The translations under genes were made by a program, and so were the position numbers. A stretch of 13,446 nucleotides of DNA from JABHIB01 sp964497715 (GTDB lineage: Archaea > Nanobdellota > Nanobdellia > SCGC-AAA011-G17 > PNOQ01). The notes beneath the pieces are model-generated. The model was not told the origin of the DNA and did no database searches. It saw only the letters and a program-made list of their open reading frames with translations. Position 1 is the first letter of the stretch. The number at the start of each line of letters is the position of its first letter. The stretch spans positions 1 to 13,446 of the forward strand of contig CAZCDH010000014.1 in NCBI GenBank assembly GCA_964497715.1, given 5' to 3'. Positions 7,797 through 13,446 of this stretch are shown here, one piece after another.

Positions 7797-8282
7797 ATGA
7801 AAAAGAGTGGGTTGCTGTTTATTTTATTGTTTCTTATAATTAGTATGCCTATTGGGTTTTCTTCTGATGCATTGTTTAGTAAGGTTGGTGTTCCTAGAGT
7901 GGATATAGGTATTTCTTCAATTGGGTCACCTAAAGATGGTGTGACTAGATATGTTTATGGTACTGGTCTTGTTGCTAGTGTCAAAAATGGAGATATTAGT
8001 TATTATCATTCTGATAGGATTGGAAGTAATCGTTTGATAATTGATTCTAGTGGAAGTGTTGAAGAAGAGTTTAAGTCTCTTCCTTTTGGACAGGAAATAA
8101 AAAATAATGGTGTAAGATATTCTTTTGCAACTGGAAAGGAATTGGATGAAAGTAACCTTTATTATTTTGGTGCTAGGTATTATGATTTTAATGTAGGAAG
8201 GTTTACTTCTGTTGATCCGATTGCAAGTGGACACGCATATGTTTATTCTAGTAATAATCCTTTGTATTACGTTGATCTTGAT
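7797..8282 (+). repeat. RHS-core module, copy 1 (direct repeat with 12941-13433)
   Basis: The bases for the signal peptide and RHS core match the start of the gene at 12941 along their whole length, including long identical runs around the signal peptide, around FKSLPFGQEI and around ATGKELDES. Similarity falls off after the NP(L)xxVDxDG motif, as expected for a shared module with exchangeable C-termini. Confidence 0.8.
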
Positions 8283-9032
8283 GGATTGTCTGATACTTCT
8301 GTTGAAATTATTTTTTCTGAAGGTAGGAGTGGATGGGATCTTATTTTATCAGAAGAAAAATTTTCCACAGTTCTGGAGAAAGTTGGGAAATCTGTTGAAA
8401 CATATTCTCCTCTTCCTTCTGCATATTGTGCTGGTGCAGTTTCATTATTATACACAAAAATAAGTGAAGAAAGTTCCTCTAATTCTGTTAAGGGGAAAAT
8501 TTTTGGCGCTATTAAGAGAATTCTTGGAAACGAGAATCCTTCTCCTGCTGCAGAAGCCGGAGTTTATGGTAATGCTTGGGAGATGAAAAAACATGTTCTT
8601 GCAGGCGGAGGTTCAGAGGTTATTTCTTCAAAAATGACAGATGCTAAGGAATCTGACAATATTTTTAGTAAACTTGTTATTAAAGTTGCCAGAATTTTTT
8701 CTCCTGATTATGGAAAACCTGAACCAGTTAGATATTATAATCATGAAGATTTTGGGGATAATCTAAACTCTGTTAAAATGGGAGATATCTTTGGATTTCA
8801 TTATGAAGGTAGTTCTAGTAGTGCTATCGCAAAAGAAGCTATTGGTGAAAACTATTATACTCATGTTGGTTTGGTTGTAGGGGTTTCTAATGGAGGGATT
8901 CCAATAATCTCTCATTATGTTGGAGGAGTTTTGTATACAGAATCGTTGAATACATTATTGTCTGGTCATGGCGGAAAATTCTCTGCTGTCGAAGTTTTTA
9001 GACCAAATCATGAGACTGCATGGGATAGATAG
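7797..9032 (+). CDS. Secreted RHS-core protein with NlpC/P60-like peptidase domain
   Basis: The 411-residue product begins with a signal peptide (MKK then a hydrophobic run to about residue 22). Residues about 51-164 form an RHS repeat-associated core: YYHSDRIGSNRL (69-80), LPFGQEI (95-101), FATGKELDESNLYYFGARYYD (110-130), GRFTSVDP (134-141) and NPLYYVDLDG (154-163). The long YD-repeat region that normally builds the RHS cage is absent. The C-terminal half (about 200-400) fits an NlpC/P60 papain-like fold. Cys211 sits in YCAGAVSLLY (compare DCSGFVxxxY), KMGDIFGF (327-334) matches the GDLVFF strand, His356 sits in YTHVGLVVG and His373 in ISHYVGG, giving a Cys-His-His set. Such domains cut peptide or amide bonds in cell walls or proteins. 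The core motif has DLDG where DPxG is usual. The N-terminal half closely matches the gene at 12941. Target unknown; an antagonistic or host-surface role is inference. Confidence 0.85.
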   Translation: MKKSGLLFILLFLIISMPIGFSSDALFSKVGVPRVDIGISSIGSPKDGVTRYVYGTGLVASVKNGDISYYHSDRIGSNRLIIDSSGSVEEEFKSLPFGQEIKNNGVRYSFATGKELDESNLYYFGARYYDFNVGRFTSVDPIASGHAYVYSSNNPLYYVDLDGLSDTSVEIIFSEGRSGWDLILSEEKFSTVLEKVGKSVETYSPLPSAYCAGAVSLLYTKISEESSSNSVKGKIFGAIKRILGNENPSPAAEAGVYGNAWEMKKHVLAGGGSEVISSKMTDAKESDNIFSKLVIKVARIFSPDYGKPEPVRYYNHEDFGDNLNSVKMGDIFGFHYEGSSSSAIAKEAIGENYYTHVGLVVGVSNGGIPIISHYVGGVLYTESLNTLLSGHGGKFSAVEVFRPNHETAWDR

Positions 9033-9047
9033 CAGTTTTGTCTACTA

Positions 9048-9054
9048 TTTTTTT
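9048..9054 (+). terminator. T-run after the first RHS-core gene
   Basis: Seven T residues, 15 nt after the stop, precede the next promoter. Confidence 0.45.
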
Positions 9055-9118
9055 GTGGAGAATATTAATAATGTGTATAAAATCTACAAATATCTTGATT
9101 GATACAATTTTAACAATC

Positions 9119-9126
9119 TTTAAATA
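9119..9126 (+). promoter_or_regulatory. TATA box of the helical-pair/MinD operon
   Basis: TTTAAATA is centred about 25.5 nt before the ATG at 9148. No TATA box is placed correctly for the next two genes, supporting one three-gene operon. Confidence 0.58.
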
Positions 9127-9147
9127 TTTTCTTAACCTGCTATATCC

Positions 9148-9681
9148 ATGGAAAAGTTTAGAAATCTAGTTGTAGAGGCAAATAAACACTATAAACTTGC
9201 CGACCATATGACTTATGTAAGTTACAATTTAATAAAAGAGTTAAAAATTTTATTAAATATAATTGATAATTTGAATAAATCTATGGAGAAGGGTGTTGAG
9301 GCATTATTATATTTAGATTACCTTTACAAAAGGATTGATAGATATCCAGATAGTTTTGATGAGCGTTTAGAATTGTTTAAAAGAAAAAGTATGATAAGAT
9401 ATAAAATAAGTTCTGAACATATTCTTTTAATGAGGGAGCTTAGTGAGATAGTAATGCAACATAAAAAAAGTCCTATGGAGTTTGTTAGAAATGGGAAGTA
9501 TGTAATCTGTTCTAATGGTTATTCAAATATGAAAACTTTAGATGTCGACGAAGTTAAATCTTATGTTTTAAAAGCAAAGGTTTTTATATTAAGATTGAAT
9601 AATATATTAAAAGAATACGATGCAAACTATAGACTTAGCAAAAGAGGAATTGAAAAGAGTAGATCACTTGTTTTATGTTAG
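9148..9681 (+). CDS. Unknown helical protein A of the MinD operon
   Basis: I do not recognise this 177-residue protein. It is predicted to be mostly alpha-helical and soluble, with no signal peptide or membrane segment. Visible marks are ADHMTYVS (18-25), a Leu/Ile-rich helix (28-55), a short loop with YPDSFDERLE (66-75), RYKISSEHILLMREL (84-98) and VDEVKSYVLKAK (133-144). The next gene shows the same marks in the same order, so the two look like paralogs. By that comparison the family's C-terminus would fall near residue 155-158; the last 20 or so residues here, inside the overlap, look like an extension. Leaderless TATA spacing supports the start. The operon context suggests work with the MinD ATPase. 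The Arg84-x6-His91 spacing would allow a HEPN-type helical fold, but evidence is thin. Confidence 0.7.
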   Translation: MEKFRNLVVEANKHYKLADHMTYVSYNLIKELKILLNIIDNLNKSMEKGVEALLYLDYLYKRIDRYPDSFDERLELFKRKSMIRYKISSEHILLMRELSEIVMQHKKSPMEFVRNGKYVICSNGYSNMKTLDVDEVKSYVLKAKVFILRLNNILKEYDANYRLSKRGIEKSRSLVLC

Positions 9682-10054
9682 TTTGAAATATACTAGAACT
9701 TGTGATGTTATTAGAAATATTATAAAAAGATTAATTAATTCTTATGATTATGCTATCTCTGCAATCCTTGAACATTATGAAAGTGAAGGGAAAATAGATA
9801 GTATTCCTCCTTCTGAAAAGATTCGTGCAGAATTGGTGCTTAAATTAAGAAGAAAAGATAGGGAGTTTATTGGACATTATTTATTATTAAGAAAAATTAT
9901 TGATGCTGATTTTGAAAGAAAAAGTGAGTATCGAAAACATGTTACACTTATTGCTAAATTTGATGAAGACTATGAAGTTGATGTTATTAAGGTCATGGAA
10001 TACTTTAAGAAAACTGACGAGTATGTTAGATTAGTTGGAGAGTTTTTAGAATGA
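9620..10054 (+). CDS. Unknown helical protein B of the MinD operon, paralog of A
   Basis: This 144-residue, soluble, helix-rich product is not a family I recognise. Its marks align with protein A: VDHLFYVS (14-21), NIIKRLINSYDYAISAIL (33-50), IPPSEKIRAEL (62-72), REFIGHYLLLRKI (81-93), and a C-terminal helix with VIKVMEYF and RLVGEFLE. Arg81-x4-His86 fits a HEPN-like Rx4-6H pattern, but the residue after Arg is not the usual polar Asn/Asp/His. Its first 62 nt lie inside the end of gene A in another frame, with no clear ribosome site, so translation may depend on gene A. The start is supported because the paralogy begins a few residues in. The stop overlaps the MinD start by 4 nt (ATGA). Confidence 0.72.
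   Translation: MQTIDLAKEELKRVDHLFYVSLKYTRTCDVIRNIIKRLINSYDYAISAILEHYESEGKIDSIPPSEKIRAELVLKLRRKDREFIGHYLLLRKIIDADFERKSEYRKHVTLIAKFDEDYEVDVIKVMEYFKKTDEYVRLVGEFLE
10037..10040 (+). promoter_or_regulatory. Shine-Dalgarno-like site for MinD
   Basis: GGAG ends 10 nt before the MinD ATG, inside gene B, and is complementary to the CCTCC of 16S. Confidence 0.4.
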
Positions 10055-10800
10055 CTAGATTTGTAGGACTTTTATCTGGAAAGGGAGGAGTTGCTAAAAC
10101 TACTAGTGTTGTTAATCTTGGTGCAGCAATTAATTATTTTGGCAGAGATGTTACTCTTGTTGATGGAAATTTATCCACACCTCATTTAGGAATTCATTTA
10201 GGTGTTCCTGTTGTTCCGATAAGTTTACACGATACTTTGAGGGGAAAAAATTCACTGACTGAAGCTGTTTATTTACATCCTTCTGGTTTAAAGATTGTTC
10301 CTGCAGGATTATCTCTTAAGGATTTAACAGAAGTTGATTCTAGGGATCTGAAAAAAGTCTTGCCTTCATTAGAAGGACTTACAGATATTGTTTTAGTTGA
10401 TGCACCTGCTGGATTGAGTCAAGAAGCTCTTGCTGTTATGGATTGTGTAGATGATATTATTATTGTAACAAATCCTGAATTGCCTGCCATTACTGATGCT
10501 TTGAAAACTGTTAAATTAGCAGAAGGAAAAGGTAAGAATGTAAAAGGTATTATTATTGCTAAATCTGGCGATTCTACAGATATTTCTGTTGGGAATATTG
10601 AAGCATTAATTGAGAAACCTGTTTTAGCAGTTATACCTCATGATAAAGCTATACGTGAAGCATTGATTAGAAAAGATCCTGTTATTTATACCCATCCTAC
10701 TAGTAAAAGTGCGATTGCCTATAAAAAATTAGCTGCTAATTTGGTTGGAATTGAATATAAAGAAGAAGGTTCCATGTGGTATGAATTTTGGAAGAAATAA
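10051..10800 (+). CDS. minD: MinD/ParA-family P-loop ATPase
   Basis: The 249-residue protein has the deviant Walker A of the family, SGKGGVAKTT (9-18, signature Lys11), a switch-I region with LVDGN (36-40) followed by HLGIHLG, and a Walker B/switch-II DAPAGL (117-122). Family members dimerise on ATP binding and position partners at membranes or on DNA. The tail MWYEFWKK (242-249) is aromatic and basic, consistent with a membrane-targeting amphipathic end as in MinD. The start overlaps the stop of gene B. Neither MinE nor MinC is nearby, so bacterial-style Min oscillation should not be assumed; archaeal MinD homologs often position surface or polar structures. Its two operon partners are candidate regulators or cargo. 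Confidence 0.9.
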   Translation: MTRFVGLLSGKGGVAKTTSVVNLGAAINYFGRDVTLVDGNLSTPHLGIHLGVPVVPISLHDTLRGKNSLTEAVYLHPSGLKIVPAGLSLKDLTEVDSRDLKKVLPSLEGLTDIVLVDAPAGLSQEALAVMDCVDDIIIVTNPELPAITDALKTVKLAEGKGKNVKGIIIAKSGDSTDISVGNIEALIEKPVLAVIPHDKAIREALIRKDPVIYTHPTSKSAIAYKKLAANLVGIEYKEEGSMWYEFWKK

Positions 10801-10805
10801 ATAAA

Positions 10806-10813
10806 TTTATAAA
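10806..10813 (+). promoter_or_regulatory. TATA box of tRNA-His
   Basis: TTTATAAA is centred about 29 nt upstream of the tRNA. Confidence 0.6.
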
Positions 10814-10837
10814 CTAATTTTATATCTTTTTTATTAT

Positions 10838-10910
10838 GGCGGTAATAGTATAGTGGTTAGTACCTATGGTTGTGGTCCGTAAGACCGGGGTTCGATTCCC
10901 CGTTACCGCC
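10838..10910 (+). tRNA. tRNA-His (anticodon GUG)
   Basis: Acceptor GCGGTAA (10839-10845) pairs with TTACCGC (10903-10909). The anticodon stem TATGG/CCGTA encloses loop UU-GUG-GU with the anticodon at 10872-10874. The T arm is CGGGG-TTCGATT-CCCCG. The base before the acceptor is G (10838) and the discriminator is C10910, the G-1:C73 pair that histidyl-tRNA synthetase requires; here G-1 appears to be encoded. No intron, no CCA. The gene for its synthetase starts 48 nt downstream. Confidence 0.95.
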
Positions 10911-10927
10911 CTTTCTTAATAAAAAGC

Positions 10928-10937
10928 TTTTTAAAAT
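10928..10937 (+). promoter_or_regulatory. TATA box of hisS
   Basis: TTTTTAAAAT is centred about 26 nt before the ATG at 10958; the short T-run may also end tRNA-His transcription. Confidence 0.55.
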
Positions 10938-10957
10938 AGCACTTCTAATTTTGTTAT

Positions 10958-12112
10958 ATGGAAACTGTAAAAGGATTTAATGATTATGTTGGGAAAGAAG
11001 CTATTAAGAGAAAAAATATTAAAGATGTTTTGAATAGATATTTCTCTCTTTATGGGTTTCAACCTGCTGAAACTCCTTTAATTGAATATGAAAAATTTGT
11101 GAAAGGGGAAAATTCTCAAGATGAAGCAGTTTCCGAAATTTTCAAATTAAATGATCGAGGTAAGAGAAAACTTGCTTTGAGATATGAATTCACTTTTCAA
11201 TTAAAAAGATTAGCAAGAAATAAAAAATTGCCCTTCAAAAGATTTCAAATTGGTGAAGTATTTAGAGATGAACCTGTTTCTGCTAATCGATTTAGGCAGT
11301 TTACTCAATGCGATGTTGATGTTGTTGGATCCTCTATTAAAGATGAAGCAGAACTTTTGTTTATGGCTTCAAGTATTTTGAAGGAACTTGGTTTGAAGGC
11401 AACTATTTATTTTAATAATCGTAAGCTATTAAATGAGATATTAGATGAGGAAGGAGTTAAGAAAAAAGAAGAAGTGATTAGAGAAATTGATAAGCTTGAT
11501 AAATTATCTGAGTCTGAAGTTAAAAGTAATTTAAAAAAATTTAATGCCGAGAAAATTTTAGCTATTTTTAAAAAACCAGAAAGTTATTTTAAACTTTATG
11601 ATTCTTATTCGGAGATTAAAGAATTAAAAAAATATTGCAACTATTATGGGCTAAAAATAAAATTTCAACCTTTTTTAGCAAGGGGATTGTCTTATTATAA
11701 TGGTTCTATTTTTGAAATTAAATCTGATAATATGAAAGAAACTATTATTGCAGGAGGATCCTATTTAAATAATAAAATTCAAAGCACAGGAATGTCTTTT
11801 GGATTGGAAAGATTGAATACTTTAGCAAATATAGTTTCAGATAAAAAAGAAATTTTGATTGTTTCTCTTAATCAAGATAAAGAATCAATAAAAATAGTCA
11901 AAGAATTGAGAAAGAATAACATTGTTGCTTATTTGTTATTTGGCAAGCCTAGTAAGTCTTTAGAATATGCAAATAGTAAAAATATTTCTTATGTGACTAT
12001 AGTTGGTGAGATGGAAATAAATAACAAAAAGTTCAAACTTAAAGATATGGAATCTGGTGAAGAAGAATTATTGTCTGTAGATGATCTAATTAAGAAGATG
12101 AAGAAGGCTTAG
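10958..12112 (+). CDS. hisS: Histidyl-tRNA synthetase
   Basis: This class II synthetase (384 residues, somewhat short against the usual 410-430) charges tRNA-His with histidine. The N-terminus METVKGFNDY replaces the usual GTRDF block. LALRYEFTFQLKR (72-84) is the HisRS form of LALRYDLTVPLxR. Motif 2 is FRDEPVSANRFRQFTQCD (102-119), the HisRS-specific block is ARGLSYYNGSIFEI (241-254, catalytic Arg242), motif 3 is GMSFGLERL (278-286), and an alpha/beta anticodon-binding domain fills about 297-384. The specific block has Ser where RGLDYY has Asp, an unusual change. HisZ-type paralogs usually lose active-site residues and the C-terminal domain; this protein keeps both. Leaderless TATA spacing supports the start. 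It lies next to tRNA-His, and its end overlaps convergent scpA by 23 nt. Confidence 0.92.
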   Translation: METVKGFNDYVGKEAIKRKNIKDVLNRYFSLYGFQPAETPLIEYEKFVKGENSQDEAVSEIFKLNDRGKRKLALRYEFTFQLKRLARNKKLPFKRFQIGEVFRDEPVSANRFRQFTQCDVDVVGSSIKDEAELLFMASSILKELGLKATIYFNNRKLLNEILDEEGVKKKEEVIREIDKLDKLSESEVKSNLKKFNAEKILAIFKKPESYFKLYDSYSEIKELKKYCNYYGLKIKFQPFLARGLSYYNGSIFEIKSDNMKETIIAGGSYLNNKIQSTGMSFGLERLNTLANIVSDKKEILIVSLNQDKESIKIVKELRKNNIVAYLLFGKPSKSLEYANSKNISYVTIVGEMEINNKKFKLKDMESGEEELLSVDDLIKKMKKA

Positions 12113-12863
12113 TTTGTTGTTCAATTTTTTCATTTATAATTTTATTTTGTTTTAATAAGATGCTTATCTCTCCAAATGATACCTGTTGATCTATATGAAC
12201 TTTTCTTTGATTTTCTAGATGTAATAGTGGAATAAATGTTGCAACTTTATCTTCTTTTGAACCTGAATCTAAAAGGTGTGTGAAAGTTAATTTCTCCCCT
12301 TTTTTTGTTGAGAAGTATTCTATGACTCTTTGATAGATTCCACTTATTTGTTTTGATATGTCTACTGTTTTTTTTGGCATCTCCATTACTGGAACCAAGT
12401 CTCTTTCTAGGTGCCTTACTTTTCTCTTTTTATCTACTTCTATTGCTAATTCTAATGCATGAACTAAATCACTTATTGATACCTTCTTTTTTCTTGATTG
12501 AGGAGTTTTTATTGTTAATTTTGGTTCTGCACTAGATTCCTCAAAATATTCTTCATTTTCAAATTCTTCTAATTCTTCAGGTTCTTCTGATTGAAATAAG
12601 AAACTATCAAATTGTTCAATATGGTCTGTTAGAAGTTTTTTTGATTTAATTTTCAATAACATGGATGCTGCTAAGATAATCTTGCCAGATACGAAGAAAT
12701 TCATCTTTTTCATCTTCCTAAGGGTTTCTAAATATTTGTTGGATAATATGGAAATATCGACGTCCCACGGGTCCATCTGTTCTGATTTGATAAGGTCATA
12801 TAGTATATTTTGCCAAGTGATCTCATCCTCTTTTAATAACATATCTAGTATTTGATCTTGCAT
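12090..12863 (-). CDS. scpA: Segregation and condensation protein A (ScpA kleisin)
   Basis: The 257-residue protein is the kleisin subunit that bridges the heads of an SMC dimer in chromosome condensation. The N-terminal SMC-neck domain carries DPWDVDISILSNKYLETL (31-48) and FFVSGKIILAASMLLKIKSK (56-75), the standard ScpA blocks. An acidic, low-complexity linker follows (about 92-112), then helices with a basic DLVPVMEMPKK region. A C-terminal winged helix (about 188-236; LTFTHLLDS, ATFIPLLHL) closes the protein. The tail is TKPSSSS. No scpB or smc is in the window. It is convergent with hisS (23-nt overlap) and divergent from the second RHS-core gene, with 77 bp between the start codons. Confidence 0.9.
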   Translation of the reverse strand: MQDQILDMLLKEDEITWQNILYDLIKSEQMDPWDVDISILSNKYLETLRKMKKMNFFVSGKIILAASMLLKIKSKKLLTDHIEQFDSFLFQSEEPEELEEFENEEYFEESSAEPKLTIKTPQSRKKKVSISDLVHALELAIEVDKKRKVRHLERDLVPVMEMPKKTVDISKQISGIYQRVIEYFSTKKGEKLTFTHLLDSGSKEDKVATFIPLLHLENQRKVHIDQQVSFGEISILLKQNKIINEKIEQQTKPSSSS

Positions 12864-12884
12864 GAGGTTATTTTTATTTTGGAT

Positions 12885-12892
12885 TATATAAA
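12885..12892 (-). promoter_or_regulatory. TATA box of scpA
   Basis: On the minus strand TTTATATA is centred about 25.5 nt before the ATG (complement of 12861-12863), supporting a leaderless scpA mRNA and this start. Confidence 0.58.
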
Positions 12893-12910
12893 TATTTCCG
12901 TAGAGGAAGT

Positions 12911-12918
12911 TTTATATA
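12911..12918 (+). promoter_or_regulatory. TATA box of the second RHS-core gene
   Basis: TTTATATA is centred about 26.5 nt before the ATG at 12941, on the opposite strand from the scpA box and 26 bp from it centre to centre. Confidence 0.6.
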
Positions 12919-12940
12919 TTGATTTCTATAAGGAATTAGT

Positions 12941-13433
12941 ATGAAAAAGAGAGGGTTGTCATTTATTTTATTGTTGTTTATAATTGGTATGCCTATTGGG
13001 TATTCTTCTAATGTTTTGTTTAGTAAAGTTGATATTCCTAGAGTTGATAATTTTATTTCACCTAAGGAAAATTCTGAAGGAGTTACTCGTTATGTTTATG
13101 GTTTTGATTTAGTTGCATCTGTTAAATCAGGAGAAATTAATTATTATCATTCTGATAGGATTGGAAGCAATAGATTAGTTAGCGATTCTTCTGGAGATAT
13201 TGAGAAAGAGTTTAAGTCTTTGCCTTTTGGCCAAGAAATAAAAAATGAAGGGGTTAGATATGCCTTTGCAACTGGAAAGGAATTGGATGAATCTGAGTTG
13301 CATTATTTTGGTGCTAGGTATTATGATTCTAATTCAGGTAGGTTTACTTCAGTTGATCCATTTAGTGGACAAGATGGTAATTTAGCTTATGCTTATGTTG
13401 CAAATAATCCTTTGATGTTTGTTGATCCTGATG
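12941..13433 (+). repeat. RHS-core module, copy 2
   Basis: Direct repeat of 7797-8282. The copies differ by substitutions spread along the length and a few codon-size gaps (near residues 39-46 and 142-150), so the duplication is not brand new or has been drifting. Confidence 0.8.
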
Positions 13434-13446
13434 GAAGGAAAATAGT
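12941..13446 (+). CDS. Second secreted RHS-core protein, 5' part only
   Basis: 168 codons are visible before the window ends. The signal peptide (MKKRGLSFILLLFIIGMPIGYSS) and RHS core closely follow the gene at 7797: YYHSDRIGSNRL (68-79), LPFGQEI (94-100), FATGKELDES (109-118), FGARYYD (123-129), GRFTSVDP (133-140) and NNPLMFVDPDG (155-165). Here the closing DPDG is canonical, where the first copy has DLDG. As in that copy there are no YD repeats, and the core starts about 50 residues after the signal peptide. The C-terminal domain lies outside the window, so whether it also carries a peptidase cannot be told. A leaderless TATA box and the match to the first copy support the start. Two such genes within 6 kb suggest a locally expanded family. 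Confidence 0.87.
   Translation, partial: MKKRGLSFILLLFIIGMPIGYSSNVLFSKVDIPRVDNFISPKENSEGVTRYVYGFDLVASVKSGEINYYHSDRIGSNRLVSDSSGDIEKEFKSLPFGQEIKNEGVRYAFATGKELDESELHYFGARYYDSNSGRFTSVDPFSGQDGNLAYAYVANNPLMFVDPDGRKI

Noticed and set aside
7926..8463. Open frames overlapping the first RHS-core gene in other frames
   Set aside because: The RHS core and peptidase motifs are continuous through the annotated frame; the others are low-complexity hydrophobic or basic shadows.
8975..9148. Immunity gene directly after the RHS peptidase gene
   Set aside because: The 115-bp gap has no open frame, and the next gene has its own promoter and a paralog next to it, which fits the MinD operon better than an immunity partner. 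It cannot be fully excluded.
12353..12855. Plus-strand open frames opposite scpA
   Set aside because: They are antisense to clear ScpA motifs and their Leu/Phe-rich products mirror its acidic and Lys-rich codons.

Overview
The window comes from a low-GC archaeon, most likely a DPANN lineage of the Pacearchaeota/Woesearchaeota kind. I base this on an archaeal 16S with DPANN-like changes in normally invariant stretches, a 16S - tRNA-Ala - 23S operon with no 5S nearby, a tRNA intron at 37/38 with a bulge-helix-bulge (BHB) splice motif, archaeal RNase P RNA, archaeal/eukaryotic proteins (eL41, Sec61-beta, NAC-alpha, proteasome beta) and TATA boxes 25-31 nt upstream of almost every RNA gene or start codon. 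The phylum is an inference; the domain is secure.

Layout. Positions 3-344 hold the 3' end of an unidentified gene. Then come tRNA-Ile(UAU) with a 41-nt intron (409-525), tRNA-Glu(UUC) (666-740) and a tiny gene for ribosomal protein eL41 (778-882). The rRNA operon fills 894-5727: promoter, three leader hairpins, a 16S processing stem with a textbook BHB, 16S, tRNA-Ala(UGC), three spacer hairpins, and 23S enclosed by a 23-bp stem. Downstream are a proteasome beta-type subunit (5788-6489), RNase P RNA (6536-6840), a minimal two-helix K+ channel (6882-7208), and a translationally coupled Sec61-beta/NAC-alpha pair (7263-7756).

The accessory part starts at 7797 with a secreted protein made of a signal peptide, a bare RHS core domain without YD repeats, and an NlpC/P60-like cysteine peptidase domain. 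A second gene with nearly the same N-terminal half starts at 12941 and runs off the window. Between them are three operonic genes: two small helical proteins that look like paralogs of each other and overlap by 62 nt out of frame, then a MinD-family ATPase (9148-10800). Next are tRNA-His(GUG) immediately followed by hisS (10838-12112), and convergent scpA (12090-12863), whose promoter is divergent from the second RHS gene.

How it fits together. Most of the window is core information processing: translation (rRNA, tRNAs, eL41, HisRS), RNA processing (RNase P, BHB substrates), protein targeting and turnover (Sec61-beta, NAC, proteasome), and chromosome/cell organisation (ScpA, MinD). The two unusual parts are the RHS-core secreted proteins, which look like a shared export/core module with exchangeable C-termini, and the two-paralog/MinD operon, which I do not recognise as a described system. 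Operon-leading genes appear leaderless, while at least two internal genes (NAC, MinD) have purine-rich Shine-Dalgarno-like stretches about 10 nt upstream.
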